Source: Aminobacter aganoensis (GTDB taxonomy: Bacteria > Pseudomonadota > Alphaproteobacteria > Rhizobiales > Rhizobiaceae). From it: a DNA stretch of 64,000 nt. The stretch covers positions 682,001 to 746,000 of the forward strand of contig NZ_JACHOU010000001.1 in assembly GCF_014206975.1 (NCBI RefSeq), in the 5' to 3' direction. The notes under the pieces were generated by a model. The model saw only the letters and a list, made by a program, of their open reading frames with translations. It searched no databases and had not been told where the DNA came from. Positions within the stretch are counted from its first letter, which is position 1. Each line of letters begins with the position of its first letter. This document shows positions 54,195-64,000 of this stretch, piece by piece. The translations under genes were made by a program, and so were the position numbers.

Positions 54195-55597
54195 GATCCG
54201 CCCCCGGCGAGTTCGCCCGGCAACGCATAGGCCCATTGCGTGATGTTGCCGGCGCCGAGGTAGACGACGAAGTCGCCCGGCTTGGCCAGTTCGCGCACGA
54301 TCGGAGCCACGGCAGCGGCACCTTCGATGAAGCGGGCGTCGCGATGGCCGCCGGCGCGGATGCGCGCGGTCAGCGTCTCGGAACTGATGCCGTCGATGGG
54401 GTCTTCGCCGGCCGCATAGACGGGTGCGACCATCACGGTGTCGGCGTCGTTGAAGCAAGCGGAGAAATCGTCGAACAGGTCGCGCAGGCGGGTGAAGCGA
54501 TGCGGCTGGGCAATGGCGATGACGCGGCCCTTGGTGGCCTCGCGCGCCGCACTCAGCACCGCCTTGATCTCGACCGGATGATGGCCGTAATCGTCGAACA
54601 CCTCGACACCGTTCCACGAACCGGTATGGGTGAAGCGCCGCTTGACGCCACCGAACGAAAGCAGCCCCTGTTTCACCGCCTCGGCGGAAATACCGAGTTC
54701 GGTGGCGACAGCGATGGCGGCAGTCGCGTTGGAGACGTTGTGGCGTCCCGGCATCGGCAGGCGCAGGCCCTCTATGGTGGTCGCCGTCGCCGACTTGCGG
54801 CTGCGGATCACCACGTCGAAGACCGAAACCGCGCCGTCCATGCGGTGGTTGGTGAAGCGCACATCGGCCTGGGCGTTTTCGCCATAGGTGATGACGCGGC
54901 GATCCTCGATGTGGCTGACCAGCGCCTGCACTTCGGGATGGTCGGTGCACATCACGCCGAAGCCGTAGAACGGAACGTTCTCGACGAACTGGCGGAACGC
55001 CTCGCGCACCTTGTCGAAGGTGCCGTAGTGGTCGAGGTGCTCGGGATCGATGTTGGTGACGACGGCGACATCGGCCGGCAGCTTGAGGAACGTGCCGTCG
55101 CTCTCGTCGGCTTCCACCACCATCCACTCGCCCTCGCCCATGCGGGCGTTGGTGCCGTAGGCGTTGATGATGCCGCCATTGATGACTGTCGGATCGAGCC
55201 CGCCGGCGTCGAGCAGCGTCGCCACCATCGAGGTCGTTGTGGTCTTGCCGTGAGTGCCGCCGATGGCCACCGCGTTGCGGAAGCGCATCAGTTCGGCCAG
55301 CATCTCGGCGCGGCGCACGACCGGCAGCAGCCTCTCGCGCGCGGCCATCAGTTCCGGATTGGTTTTCTTGATCGCCGTCGAAACGACGATCACCTCGGCG
55401 TCGCCGAGGTTCTCGGCCCTATGGCCGACGAAGCACTCGATGCCCTTCTCGCGCAGGCGCTGCACGTTTGCGCTCTCCGACTGGTCGGAGCCCTGCACCT
55501 TGTAGCCGAGATTGTGCAGCACTTCGGCAATGCCACTCATGCCGATGCCGCCAATGCCGATGAAATGCACGAGGCCTATCGTCTGCGGCATCTTCAT
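54191..55597 (-). CDS. murC: UDP-N-acetylmuramate-L-alanine ligase MurC
   Basis: Adds L-Ala to UDP-MurNAc, 468 residues. N-terminal Rossmann [21 protein letters not shown] loop [14 protein letters not shown], the DESDGTF and [10 protein letters not shown] Mur-ligase motifs, and [23 protein letters not shown] in the C-terminal domain. GGAAGGGAG before the ATG is a strong ribosome site. Overlaps murB and murG by four bases each. Confidence 0.97.
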   Translation of the reverse strand: MKMPQTIGLVHFIGIGGIGMSGIAEVLHNLGYKVQGSDQSESANVQRLREKGIECFVGHRAENLGDAEVIVVSTAIKKTNPELMAARERLLPVVRRAEMLAELMRFRNAVAIGGTHGKTTTTSMVATLLDAGGLDPTVINGGIINAYGTNARMGEGEWMVVEADESDGTFLKLPADVAVVTNIDPEHLDHYGTFDKVREAFRQFVENVPFYGFGVMCTDHPEVQALVSHIEDRRVITYGENAQADVRFTNHRMDGAVSVFDVVIRSRKSATATTIEGLRLPMPGRHNVSNATAAIAVATELGISAEAVKQGLLSFGGVKRRFTHTGSWNGVEVFDDYGHHPVEIKAVLSAAREATKGRVIAIAQPHRFTRLRDLFDDFSACFNDADTVMVAPVYAAGEDPIDGISSETLTARIRAGGHRDARFIEGAAAVAPIVRELAKPGDFVVYLGAGNITQWAYALPGELAGGGS

Positions 55598-56721
55598 GGC
55601 CGCACTCCCTTCCTGAACTCCGCAACGGGTATTTTCGACGCAATAGCCTCTGCGAGATCGGCGAGCAACCGTGTGGCGTCCGCTTTGCCGACTGACTTTG
55701 CGGCAGCTGCCATGGCAGCCATGCGCGCCGGGTCGTCCATGGCTCCGCCTATGAGCCCCGCGATCCGCTCGACGGAAAGCGTCGATTGCGGGTGAACTTC
55801 GCCGCCGCCGGCCGCAGCCAGGCGCGCCGCATTCGCGGCCTGGTCGTGGTCGAGGGCATGCGGATATGGCACCAGCAGCGCCGGGCGGCCGATGACCGCG
55901 ATCTCCGAGACGGTCGAAGCCCCCGAGCGCGACATCACCAGATGGGCAGCGGCCATGCGCTGTGCCATGTCGTTGAAGAACGGCGACACATCTGCCGCGA
56001 TGCCGAGCCCGGCATAGGCCGCCTTGACCTTGTCGGCATCCTCGACACGGGCCTGCTGGGTGATGCGCAAGCGCTTGCGCTGCGCTTCGGGCAGCAGCGC
56101 TATGGCGCCAGGCACCGCATCGGAAAAGAACTGCGCGCCCTGGCTGCCGCCGAACACGAGAAGATTGAACGCGTCCGAAGCGCCGGATGCCACGTAAGGC
56201 GTGTTCGACGCTTCGATCACCGCCGGCCGCACCGGATTGCCCGTGACCACGATCTTGGCGCTGTTGCTACCCGAGTTTTCCGGCAGGAAGCCGCCGGCAA
56301 TCGCGTCGACCTTGGCGGCCAGCGCCCTGTTGGCGCGGCCCATCACGGCATTCTGCTCGTGCACCATGGCCGGCACGTTGCGGCGGGTTGCGGCATAGAG
56401 CGGCGGCAGCGTCGGATAGCCGCCGAAGCCGATGACCACGGACGGCTTGATCCTGGCAATCACCTGCGAAGCCTGGCGCACGCCGCGCCAGATGCTCCAG
56501 AACGCGCGCATCAGCGCAACGGGGTTTTTCGAGCCGATCGTCGACGATGATATCGGATGGATGGCGGCGGCCGGAAACTTGCCGGCGAAGCGCTCGGCGC
56601 GGTCGTCGGTGGCGAGATGCACCTGCCAGCCGCGCGCCGTCAGTTCATGCGCCAGCGCCTCGGCTGGAAAGAGATGGCCGCCGGTACCCCCGGCGGCAAG
56701 CATGACAGTTCCCTTGGCCAT
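55594..56721 (-). CDS. murG: UDP-GlcNAc:lipid I transferase MurG
   Basis: Forms lipid II from lipid I and UDP-GlcNAc at the inner face of the membrane, 375 residues. It has the N-terminal [19 protein letters not shown] loop, [27 protein letters not shown], and the donor-binding [13 protein letters not shown] and [26 protein letters not shown]. Overlaps murC by four bases and lies one base from ftsW. Confidence 0.97.
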   Translation of the reverse strand: MAKGTVMLAAGGTGGHLFPAEALAHELTARGWQVHLATDDRAERFAGKFPAAAIHPISSSTIGSKNPVALMRAFWSIWRGVRQASQVIARIKPSVVIGFGGYPTLPPLYAATRRNVPAMVHEQNAVMGRANRALAAKVDAIAGGFLPENSGSNSAKIVVTGNPVRPAVIEASNTPYVASGASDAFNLLVFGGSQGAQFFSDAVPGAIALLPEAQRKRLRITQQARVEDADKVKAAYAGLGIAADVSPFFNDMAQRMAAAHLVMSRSGASTVSEIAVIGRPALLVPYPHALDHDQAANAARLAAAGGGEVHPQSTLSVERIAGLIGGAMDDPARMAAMAAAAKSVGKADATRLLADLAEAIASKIPVAEFRKGVRP

Positions 56722-56722
56722 G

Positions 56723-57877
56723 TTATTCCGCCGGCATTGCGTGCCGCGGCATGGCGGAAAATCCGGTCGGCCTGAGCTTCTCGGGCTTCTTGCGGGTCAG
56801 TGCCAGCACCATACCCATCGAGATGGCGATCGCGATCAGCGAAGAGCCGCCATAGGAAATGAACGGCAGCGTCATGCCCTTGGCCGGCATCAGCTGCAGG
56901 TTCACGCTCATGTTGATGATCGACTGGAAACCGAACACCACCACCAGGCCGGCCACAGCGTAGCGGGTGAAGTCATCGTGCTCCTTGAGCGCGGTGCGCA
57001 GGCCGCGCAGCACGATGAAGGCGAAGATCGACATGATGATCAGGAGCAGCACGATGCCAAACTCCTCGCCGGCCACCGAAAAGACGAAGTCGGCATGGCT
57101 GTCGGGAATGACGCGCTTGACCGTACCTTCGCCCGGCCCGACGCCGAACCAGCCGCCATTGATGATCGCATCGCGGCCCATGTCGACCTGGAACGTATCG
57201 CCTTCGCCGGTGAGGAAGCGGTCGATACGGCCCGCGACGTGCGGGAACATCGTGTAGGCGGCAAAGCCGCCGCCGAGGCCGACGGCGCCTAGGGTGATGA
57301 TCCAGAACCACGACATGCCGGCCATGAAGAACATCACGCCCCAGGTGCCGAGCACGAGGATCGTCTGGCCGAAGTCCGGCTGCGCCATCAGGAGCGCCAG
57401 GACCACGCCGAGCAGTATCATCGCAAACAGGTTGCCGGGAATGTCGGGATGGCGCTCGTTCTGGGCGAGCAACCAGGCCGAAATGACGACGAAGGCCGGC
57501 TTGAGGAACTCCGACGGCTGGATCGAGATGCCGGCCAGCGAGAGCCAGCGCCGGGCGCCCTTGACCTCGACGCCGACGAACAGCACCGCAACCATCATCA
57601 CCAGCATGATGCAGAGCATCACCAGTGCCATGCGCCTGATCTGCCTGGTGTCGAGGAACGACACCGCGATCATCACCGCCAGCGCCGGGATCGTGAAGAT
57701 GATCTGGCGTGTGGCGAAGTGGAAGCTGCCCAGGCCGATGCGCTCGGCGACCGCCGGGCTTGCAGCGAATGAAAGCACGATGCCCAGTCCCATCAGCGAC
57801 AGGAATGCCGCGAGGAACCAGCGATCGACCGTCCACCACCACAGGGCGACGGGACTTCTGTCGAGACGGCTGGCCAT
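56723..57877 (-). CDS. ftsW: peptidoglycan glycosyltransferase / divisome protein FtsW
   Basis: SEDS-family membrane glycosyltransferase of the divisome, 384 residues, about ten membrane segments. Family landmarks are [25 protein letters not shown]-like [13 protein letters not shown], and [29 protein letters not shown] in the large periplasmic loop (key parts [14 protein letters not shown]). C-terminal [16 protein letters not shown]. One base overlap with murD (TAATG). Confidence 0.96.
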   Translation of the reverse strand: MASRLDRSPVALWWWTVDRWFLAAFLSLMGLGIVLSFAASPAVAERIGLGSFHFATRQIIFTIPALAVMIAVSFLDTRQIRRMALVMLCIMLVMMVAVLFVGVEVKGARRWLSLAGISIQPSEFLKPAFVVISAWLLAQNERHPDIPGNLFAMILLGVVLALLMAQPDFGQTILVLGTWGVMFFMAGMSWFWIITLGAVGLGGGFAAYTMFPHVAGRIDRFLTGEGDTFQVDMGRDAIINGGWFGVGPGEGTVKRVIPDSHADFVFSVAGEEFGIVLLLIIMSIFAFIVLRGLRTALKEHDDFTRYAVAGLVVVFGFQSIINMSVNLQLMPAKGMTLPFISYGGSSLIAIAISMGMVLALTRKKPEKLRPTGFSAMPRHAMPAE

Positions 57878-59277
57878 TATCTTGCCCCTCCGATAGCGCT
57901 GACGCCATCAATAGCATTCACAGCTTGCCTGAAGGCTTCGCCGCGAATCTCGAAGTTCTTGAACTGGTCGAAGCTGGCGCAGGCCGGCGACAGCAGCACC
58001 ACCGCCTCGCTGGTGTCGTCCCTGGCCGCGTCTTCGGCGGCATGTTCGACCGCAGCCGCAAGCGTGCCCGAAATCTCGTAGGGAACCGCCTCGCCCAGCG
58101 TGGCCGAGAATGCCGGGGCTGCCTCGCCGATCAGATAGGCGCGCGCGATGCGCGGGAAGAAGCTGCGCAGCGGCTCGATGCCGCCTTCCTTCGGCAGGCC
58201 GCCGGCGATCCAGTAGATGCGCGGGAAGCTTGACAGCGCCGGCGCTGCGGCGTCGGCATTGGTCGCCTTGGAATCGTTGACGAACAGCACATGGCCCTTG
58301 CGTGCGACCTGCTCCATGCGGTGGGCAAGGCCGGGAAAGGATTCGAGGCCCGCCTGGATCTCGCCGAGATCGAGCCCGACCTTGAGACAGGCAACGACGG
58401 CGGCAAGCGCGTTCTGGGCATTGTGCTGGCCGCGCAACGAGCCGATGCCTTCGAGGAAGGCGATGCGGCTGTAGCGGCCGTCGATTGCCTCCATCAGGTT
58501 GCTGCCGTCGGCGAAATAGCCGTCGGTCAGCGGCAGGCGCTTGGAGATGCGCACCACGTTCTTGCCGGCCCGCTCGAGCCGGTCGGCGATCTGGGCGCAA
58601 TAGACGTCGTCGACGCCGATGATGGCGGTTTCGCTGCCCGCCACCAGCCGCTCCTTGATCGAGGCGTAGTGCTGCATGGTGCCATGACGGTCGAGATGGT
58701 CGGGCGTCAGGTTGAGCAGGATGCCCGCCGTCGGGTTGACCGAAGGCGCGAGATCGATCTGGTAAGACGAGCACTCGACGACATAATGCCGCTCCGGCTG
58801 CGGCGGATCGAGCGTCATCACGGCGCGGCCGATATTGCCGCCCATCTGCGTGTCGCGTCCGGCCGACTGCAGGATGTGTGCCGTCAGCGCCGTCGTCGTC
58901 GACTTGCCGTTGGTGCCGGTGATCGCGATGAACGGTGCGGTCGGCGCGGTGGCGATGCGCTCGCGAGCAAACAGCTCGATGTCGCCGATCACCTCCACGC
59001 CGGCGCCGCGCGCCAGTTCCACGGTCCAGTGCGGCTTGGGATGGGTCAGCGGCACGCCTGGCGACAGCACGAAGGACGAGATGCCGGCCCAGTCGGCACC
59101 GCGCAGGTCACCCGTGGCGATGCCTTCGGCGGCGGCCTTGGCGACGCTTTCGGGATTGTCGTCCCAGGCCAGAACCTCCGCCCCGCCTTCCGCCAGCGCG
59201 CGCGCCGTGGCGATCCCCGAGCCGCCGAGGCCGAAGAGCGCTACTCGCTTTCCCTGAAATGAGGTGGCGGGGATCAT
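57877..59277 (-). CDS. murD: UDP-N-acetylmuramoyl-L-alanine-D-glutamate ligase MurD
   Basis: Adds D-Glu, 466 residues. N-terminal Rossmann [20 protein letters not shown] loop [50 protein letters not shown] (key parts SSYQ and N..PDHLDRH), and C-terminal [12 protein letters not shown] and [15 protein letters not shown] at 59275-59277, seven bases after the mraY stop. Overlaps ftsW by one base. Confidence 0.97.
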   Translation of the reverse strand: MIPATSFQGKRVALFGLGGSGIATARALAEGGAEVLAWDDNPESVAKAAAEGIATGDLRGADWAGISSFVLSPGVPLTHPKPHWTVELARGAGVEVIGDIELFARERIATAPTAPFIAITGTNGKSTTTALTAHILQSAGRDTQMGGNIGRAVMTLDPPQPERHYVVECSSYQIDLAPSVNPTAGILLNLTPDHLDRHGTMQHYASIKERLVAGSETAIIGVDDVYCAQIADRLERAGKNVVRISKRLPLTDGYFADGSNLMEAIDGRYSRIAFLEGIGSLRGQHNAQNALAAVVACLKVGLDLGEIQAGLESFPGLAHRMEQVARKGHVLFVNDSKATNADAAAPALSSFPRIYWIAGGLPKEGGIEPLRSFFPRIARAYLIGEAAPAFSATLGEAVPYEISGTLAAAVEHAAEDAARDDTSEAVVLLSPACASFDQFKNFEIRGEAFRQAVNAIDGVSAIGGAR

Positions 59278-59284
59278 GTTGGCC

Positions 59285-60367
59285 TCAGCGCAGCTTGAGG
59301 GTGGAAAGGCCGATCAGCGCCAGGATGACGGCGATGATCCAGAAGCGGATGACGACCTGGCTTTCGGTCCAGCCGAGTTTTTCGAAATGGTGGTGGATCG
59401 GCGCCATCAGGAACACCCGCTTGCCGGTCATCTTGAAGAAGCCGACCTGGATGATGACCGACAGCGCCTCCATGACGAACAGGCCGCCGACGATCGCCAT
59501 GACGATCTCGTGCTTGGTGGCCACCGCAACCGTGCCGATCAGGCCACCCAGGGCCAGCGAGCCGGTGTCGCCCATGAAGATGGCGGCGGGCGGCGCGTTG
59601 AACCACAGGAAGCCGAGGCCGGCGCCGATGACAGCACCCAGGATGACGGCGAGTTCGCCGGTGCCGGGCACGAAGTGGATCTGCAGGTATTCGGCGAAAA
59701 CCGCGTTGCCCGAGAGGTAGGCGATGACGCCGAACGACGCCGCGGCGATCATGATCGGAACGATTGCCAGGCCGTCGAGCCCGTCGGTCAGGTTCACCGC
59801 ATTGCCGGCGCCGACGATGACGAAGCAGGCGAACGGGATGAAGAACCAGCCGAGATTGAGCAGGAAATCCTTGATGAAGGGGAAGGTCAGCGACGACGAG
59901 AACGGCGACTGGCCGTTGTGCATGATGATCCAGGCAGCGATACCGGCGATCACGAACTCGATGCCGAGGCGCGCCTTGCCGGACAGGCCGAGATGCGACT
60001 GCTTGGTGACCTTGAGATAGTCGTCATAAAAGCCGATGGCGCCGAAGCCGAGCGTTACGAACAGCACCACCCAGACATAGACGGAGGTGATGTTGGCCCA
60101 GAGCAGGGTCGAGCCGATGATGCCGCAGAGGATCATCAGGCCGCCCATCGTCGGCGTTCCGGCCTTCTTGAAGTGCGTCTGCGGGCCGTCGGCGCGGATC
60201 GGCTGGCCCTTGCCTTGCCGCAGGCGCAGCGCGTTGATGATCGCAGGGCCAAAGATGAAGACGATCAGCGCCGAGGTGATCAGCGCGCCGCCGGTACGGA
60301 AGGTGATGTAGCGGAAGACGTTGAAGAACGACACCTTGTCCGCAAAGTCGACAAGCAAAGTTAGCAT
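59285..60367 (-). CDS. mraY: phospho-MurNAc-pentapeptide translocase MraY
   Basis: Transfers phospho-MurNAc-pentapeptide to undecaprenyl phosphate making lipid I, 360 residues with about ten membrane segments. Motifs are [18 protein letters not shown] (catalytic Asp pair), [14 protein letters not shown], and the C-terminal APIHHHFEK. It starts [13 protein letters not shown], a common alphaproteobacterial N-terminus. 24 bases separate it from murF. Confidence 0.98.
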   Translation of the reverse strand: MLTLLVDFADKVSFFNVFRYITFRTGGALITSALIVFIFGPAIINALRLRQGKGQPIRADGPQTHFKKAGTPTMGGLMILCGIIGSTLLWANITSVYVWVVLFVTLGFGAIGFYDDYLKVTKQSHLGLSGKARLGIEFVIAGIAAWIIMHNGQSPFSSSLTFPFIKDFLLNLGWFFIPFACFVIVGAGNAVNLTDGLDGLAIVPIMIAAASFGVIAYLSGNAVFAEYLQIHFVPGTGELAVILGAVIGAGLGFLWFNAPPAAIFMGDTGSLALGGLIGTVAVATKHEIVMAIVGGLFVMEALSVIIQVGFFKMTGKRVFLMAPIHHHFEKLGWTESQVVIRFWIIAVILALIGLSTLKLR

Positions 60368-60391
60368 GCGTATCCGTCCCCCGAGACCCCG

Positions 60392-61825
60392 TCAGGTCGG
60401 TGTGGTGTTGCCGGCATGCGCCGGGAATGTCTTGATGAGTGCATCGACGAGCCTGGAAAAGCCGATGCCTTTCGACGATTTGATCATGACCGCGTCGCCG
60501 GGCTGAAGTGTCTGCAACAGGACGGACTTCAACTCGTCGACACCGGCGCGGTATTCCGACTTGACCCCCTCGGGCAGCGTATCGGCAAGCGCCTTCATCT
60601 CCGGCCCGGCCATCAGCACCACGTCGGTCCTGGTCGAGCCGATCAGTTCGGCAAGGCCGGCATGCAGTTTGGCCGAATGCGCCCCCAGCTCCAGCATGTC
60701 GCCAAGAACGGCGATGCGCCGCCCTGCCCCGTGGATCGGCGTTGCGTCGAGCAGTTCGATCGCAGCCTTCATCGAAGCCGGATTGGCGTTGTAGCTCTCG
60801 TCGATCAGCGTGATCGGCCCATTGGGCAGGGCCAGCACGTGGCGTTGCCCGCGTCCGCTTTCGGCGGTCATCGATGCCAGTGCGGTGGCAACCGTCGGCA
60901 CGTCGGCACCGCAGAGATGGGCCGCCCCCATGACGGCGAGCGCATTCTGTACTATGTGGCGGCCTGGCGCGCCGATGCGGGCGGGCACGTCGCGGCCACC
61001 GATGCGCGCCACGATCATCGAATGGTCGGCCTCCAGCGTGCATTTCAGCAGCCGGAAATTGGCACGCGCGTTCTCGCCATAGCTCATGACGTTGTCGACG
61101 CCTGTCGCGCGGGCGAATTTTTCGAGAAGCTTGTAGCGGCCGTCGTCGCGGTTGAGCAAAACCGCCCCGCCGGGTTCGACGCCCTCGAAAATCTCCGCCT
61201 TGGCCTTGGCGATCTCGTCGAGGTTGCGGAAGAAGCCGAGATGCGCCGCGGCAATCAGCGTCACGATCGCGATATGCGGCCGAACCATGCGCACCAGCGG
61301 ACTGATTTCGCCCGGATGGTTCATCCCGATCTCGAAGACTGCGTAGTCGCAATCCTCCGGCATGCGCGCCAGCGTCAGCGGCACGCCCCAATGATTGTTG
61401 AAGGATGCCGCCGAAGCATGCACCTTACCGACCGACGACAGTGCATGGCGAAGCGCTTCCTTGGTCGAGGTCTTGCCGACCGAACCGGTGACCGCGATGA
61501 TCCGCGCCCGCGAACGGGCACGCGCCGCAACACCGGCCTTTTCGAGCGCCGCCAGAACGTCGGGCACCACTATCATCGGCGCCGTCAGCCGGCCGAGCGC
61601 CGGCAGTTTGCCTTCAGCGACGACAAGCAGTCCGGCTCCCGCCTTGATGGCGGCGGTGGCGAAGTCGTGGCCATCCATCGCATCGCCCTTGATGGCGAAG
61701 AAGGCTTCGCCCGGCTTCAGGCTGCGGCTGTCGATGGAAATGCCCGATATGCCTTCAGGCATCTGGCCGAACGGACGGCCGCCTGTCGCTTCGACCAGGG
61801 CCTCGGAGGTCCACAGCAGGCTCAT
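60392..61825 (-). CDS. murF: UDP-MurNAc-tripeptide-D-alanyl-D-alanine ligase MurF
   Basis: Adds the D-Ala-D-Ala dipeptide, 477 residues. Features: [17 protein letters not shown] near residues 30-45, ATP loop [39 protein letters not shown], and [18 protein letters not shown]. The stop is 24 bases from the mraY ATG and its start overlaps murE by four bases. Confidence 0.97.
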   Translation of the reverse strand: MSLLWTSEALVEATGGRPFGQMPEGISGISIDSRSLKPGEAFFAIKGDAMDGHDFATAAIKAGAGLLVVAEGKLPALGRLTAPMIVVPDVLAALEKAGVAARARSRARIIAVTGSVGKTSTKEALRHALSSVGKVHASAASFNNHWGVPLTLARMPEDCDYAVFEIGMNHPGEISPLVRMVRPHIAIVTLIAAAHLGFFRNLDEIAKAKAEIFEGVEPGGAVLLNRDDGRYKLLEKFARATGVDNVMSYGENARANFRLLKCTLEADHSMIVARIGGRDVPARIGAPGRHIVQNALAVMGAAHLCGADVPTVATALASMTAESGRGQRHVLALPNGPITLIDESYNANPASMKAAIELLDATPIHGAGRRIAVLGDMLELGAHSAKLHAGLAELIGSTRTDVVLMAGPEMKALADTLPEGVKSEYRAGVDELKSVLLQTLQPGDAVMIKSSKGIGFSRLVDALIKTFPAHAGNTTPT

Positions 61826-63276
61826 GCCGGGCTCCCGGCGAGCGCGTTGCGCACTTCCTCATGATCGGAGAAATGCAGCGTCTCGGTACCGATCGTCTGG
61901 CCTTCCTCGTGGCCCTTGCCGGCGACGATCAGCGTGTCGCCTGCATGCAGCATGCCCACGGCCTCTTGGATCGCTAGCCTGCGGTCGCCGATCTCGATGG
62001 CGCCGGGCGCGGCAGCCATGATGGCGGCACGGATCGTTTCAGGCACCTCCGAGCGCGGATTGTCGTCGGTGACGATGGTAACGTCCGCCAGCCTCGTGGC
62101 GATCTCGCCCATGATCGGGCGCTTGCCGCGGTCGCGGTCGCCGCCACAGCCGAAAACGACGATGACGCGGCCGGTCGTGAAGGGCCGAACCGCCGCCAGC
62201 ACGTTCTCCAGCGCATCGGGCTTGTGGGCATAGTCGACATAGACGGGCGCGCCGGCAGCGGTGGTGCCGACGAGGTCGAGGCGGCCAGGCGCGCCTTCGA
62301 GATATTCCAGTGCCCCAAGCGCCTTGCCGACGTCGGTGCCGGTGGCGATGGCAAGGCCGGCAGCCACGAGCGAGTTGGCGACCTGGAAATCGCCGGCCAG
62401 CGGCAGGTCGATCTCATGGATCGCGCCGTCGCACTCGATCTCGGCGCGTTGGCGATGGCGCTCGTGCTCCACCCGTTTGAGGCTGAGGAAATCGCCATGG
62501 CGGCCGACTGTGAGCACCTTCAGGCCGGCGGCACGCGCCGCGTCGATGGTCGGCTTCGACCATGGGTCGTCGGCGAAGACAATCGCCGGAGCGCCCTTCG
62601 GCAGCAGGGTGTCGAACAGGCGCAATTTGGCGCGGTGATACTCTTCGACCGTCGGATGATAATCCATATGGTCGCGACCGAGATTGGTGAAACCCGCCGC
62701 AGCCAGCCGCACGCCGTCGAGGCGGCGCTGGTCGAGACCGTGGCTGGACGCCTCCATCGAGGCATGCGTCACGCCCGAGGCGGCCAGTTCGGCGAGCAGC
62801 TTGTGCAATGCGACCGGGTCCGGGGTCGTCAATTGCCCGTATTCGTTGCGGCCAGGCGCCACCACGCCGGTGGTGCCGATGCTGGCGGCGGCATAGCCCG
62901 CATGCTTCCAGATCTGGCGGGTAAAGGCTGCGACCGAGGTCTTGCCGCTGGTGCCGGTGACGGCGACCATCGTTTCGGGCTGGCGGCCATAGAACTTGGC
63001 GGCACTCAGCGCCAATGCCAGGCGCGGATCGTCGACGGAGATCACCGGAATGCCGGCCGAGGCAAGGCCCGCCCCCTTGGCGGCGACAATGGCAACGGCA
63101 CCGCGTTTGGCCGCATCGCCGGCATAGGTGGCACCGTCGGCCTTGCTGCCGGAGACGGCGAAGAACAGCGTTCCTGCCGTCACCTGCCGCGAATCCGACG
63201 AAACCCCGTTCACCTCGACATCTCTGGGCAGAACCCCATCGACGGGCAGGATACCGGCAAGGTCAATCAGTTTCAT
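61822..63276 (-). CDS. murE: UDP-MurNAc-L-Ala-D-Glu:meso-diaminopimelate ligase MurE
   Basis: Adds meso-DAP, 484 residues from the ATG at 63274-63276. Motifs: [51 protein letters not shown], and the C-terminal DNPRSEVP, the DNPR motif that selects meso-DAP over lysine. An upstream frame to 63354 lacks conserved sequence. Overlaps murF by four bases. Confidence 0.97.
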   Translation of the reverse strand: MKLIDLAGILPVDGVLPRDVEVNGVSSDSRQVTAGTLFFAVSGSKADGATYAGDAAKRGAVAIVAAKGAGLASAGIPVISVDDPRLALALSAAKFYGRQPETMVAVTGTSGKTSVAAFTRQIWKHAGYAAASIGTTGVVAPGRNEYGQLTTPDPVALHKLLAELAASGVTHASMEASSHGLDQRRLDGVRLAAAGFTNLGRDHMDYHPTVEEYHRAKLRLFDTLLPKGAPAIVFADDPWSKPTIDAARAAGLKVLTVGRHGDFLSLKRVEHERHRQRAEIECDGAIHEIDLPLAGDFQVANSLVAAGLAIATGTDVGKALGALEYLEGAPGRLDLVGTTAAGAPVYVDYAHKPDALENVLAAVRPFTTGRVIVVFGCGGDRDRGKRPIMGEIATRLADVTIVTDDNPRSEVPETIRAAIMAAAPGAIEIGDRRLAIQEAVGMLHAGDTLIVAGKGHEEGQTIGTETLHFSDHEEVRNALAGSPA

Positions 63277-63328
63277 CGAGTTCCGTTCGCTACATACAAA
63301 GCGGCGCGCCGCCGGCGCGCCTGCAGAA

Positions 63329-64000
63329 TCAGGGATAAGAAGCCAGAGTTGCACTACCTTCTTGGCCGAATTCTGGCTTCACGCCAAGCAGGGACGCCGA
63401 ACGCCGGATAATGTTTGCCACCATCGGCGCGGCGGTGAAGCCGGCCGTGGCCGAACGGGTCGAGCCTTCGAGCTTCGGTTCGTCGATGATGGTCAGCACC
63501 ACATATTGCGGATCCTCCATCGGGAAGGCGGCGATGAAGGCGTTGAAGTTCTTTTCCTTCGAATAGCGCCCGTTGACGACTTTTTCGGCCGTACCGGTCT
63601 TGCCGCCGACCCGATAGCCGGCAACCGTGCCGCGCTTGCCGGAACCGCCCGGCGCCGTCGCGTTCAGGTTGTACAGGTAGCGCATGTCATTGCTGGTCTG
63701 CTCGTTCACCACCTGCGTCGAGGCTGCGATCGCCTCGTCCAGGGTGCGCGGCAGGAAGGTCGGGGTCATGTAGCGGCCGCCATTCATCAGCGCGACGACG
63801 CCGGCCGCCGTCTGCAGCGGCGTTGTCGAGAAGCCGTGCCCGAATGCCGCGGTGATCGAATGCACCTTCTTCCAGACCTTCGGCTCGGTGGGACGTGCGG
63901 ATTCGGGAAGTTCGGTCTGCAACCGGTCGAGCAGGCCCAGGCGCTTGAGGAACTCGCGATGTCCCTCGATGCCCACGACGTCGGCCTCCTTGGCCGAGCC
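63329..64000 (-). CDS. ftsI: penicillin-binding protein 3 FtsI (C-terminal part, runs off the window)
   Basis: Septum-specific transpeptidase, 223 C-terminal residues visible (codons up to 64000 still open). The region [29 protein letters not shown] and the KTGT motif ([12 protein letters not shown]) of the penicillin-binding domain are clear, followed by [21 protein letters not shown]. The active-site SxxK and SxN lie beyond the edge. Position before murE is standard. Confidence 0.95.
   Translation of the reverse strand, partial: GSAKEADVVGIEGHREFLKRLGLLDRLQTELPESARPTEPKVWKKVHSITAAFGHGFSTTPLQTAAGVVALMNGGRYMTPTFLPRTLDEAIAASTQVVNEQTSNDMRYLYNLNATAPGGSGKRGTVAGYRVGGKTGTAEKVVNGRYSKEKNFNAFIAAFPMEDPQYVVLTIIDEPKLEGSTRSATAGFTAAPMVANIIRRSASLLGVKPEFGQEGSATLASYP

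Noticed and set aside
53229-55127. A 632-codon open frame continuing upstream of murB through murC
   Set aside because: The upstream half is Arg/Gly/His-rich shadow sequence from the murC coding frame; MurB itself begins at the GTG overlapping the murC stop, so this is not a fusion.

Overview
The window reads as chromosomal DNA of a GC-rich alphaproteobacterium of the order Hyphomicrobiales (Rhizobiales), most like Mesorhizobium, Aminobacter or another Phyllobacteriaceae member. This is inferred from a circularly permuted tmRNA gene whose tag decodes as ANDNYAEARLAA, an alpha-type SspB adaptor, a long FtsZ with a Pro/Gln-rich linker, DUF1127, DUF1344 and DUF2853 small proteins, and the gene order around the division cluster. 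No CRISPR array, prophage, transposase, rRNA or tRNA gene was found.

Layout. 1-6.6 kb: partial miaA overlapping head-to-head with serB, a GNAT gene coupled to serB, then leftward folA-hflK-hflC-DUF2065-htrA. 6.8-13.1 kb: an accessory-looking block with an OmpR-type regulator, a soluble hybrid PAS histidine kinase, a small exported protein, a DUF1127 protein, an alpha/beta-hydrolase-like protein without its nucleophile serine, and an exported DUF1344 protein. A two-box DNA motif (TGAAACAAA with a second GAAA-type box 31 nt on) recurs in all four promoter regions, about 111-113 nt before three of the start codons. 13.1-21 kb: thyA, DUF2853, tmRNA, an ATPase, a diguanylate cyclase, a divergent TetR/MFS pair, sspB, DUF4169, a ribbon-helix-helix protein and a BrnT/BrnA toxin-antitoxin pair. 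21-41 kb: mixed housekeeping and accessory genes (AsmA-like protein, FAD oxidase, thioesterase, dienelactone hydrolase, UvrD/PcrA helicase with an AT-richer GIY-YIG-like gene attached, DUF1059, iron permease, DUF488, hexapeptide acetyltransferase, CreA, SCO1, PrmA, aminopeptidase P, AzlCD).

41-64 kb is all leftward: a frameshifted exonuclease, ligA, recN, bamD, lpxC, then the division and cell-wall cluster ftsZ-ftsA-ftsQ-ddl / murB-murC-murG-ftsW-murD-mraY-murF-murE-ftsI (cut by the window edge). Many of these genes overlap by 1-4 bases, which fits translational coupling. T-tailed or perfect hairpins after ftsZ and murB suggest two transcription units, one ending at each gene.

Functional links: tmRNA adds the degradation tag that SspB delivers to ClpXP; HflKC and HtrA form an envelope quality-control set; folA and thyA act in one folate/dTMP cycle but are separated here by the 6.6-kb sensor block. 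That block, with its shared promoter motif, is the best candidate for an undescribed regulatory system.
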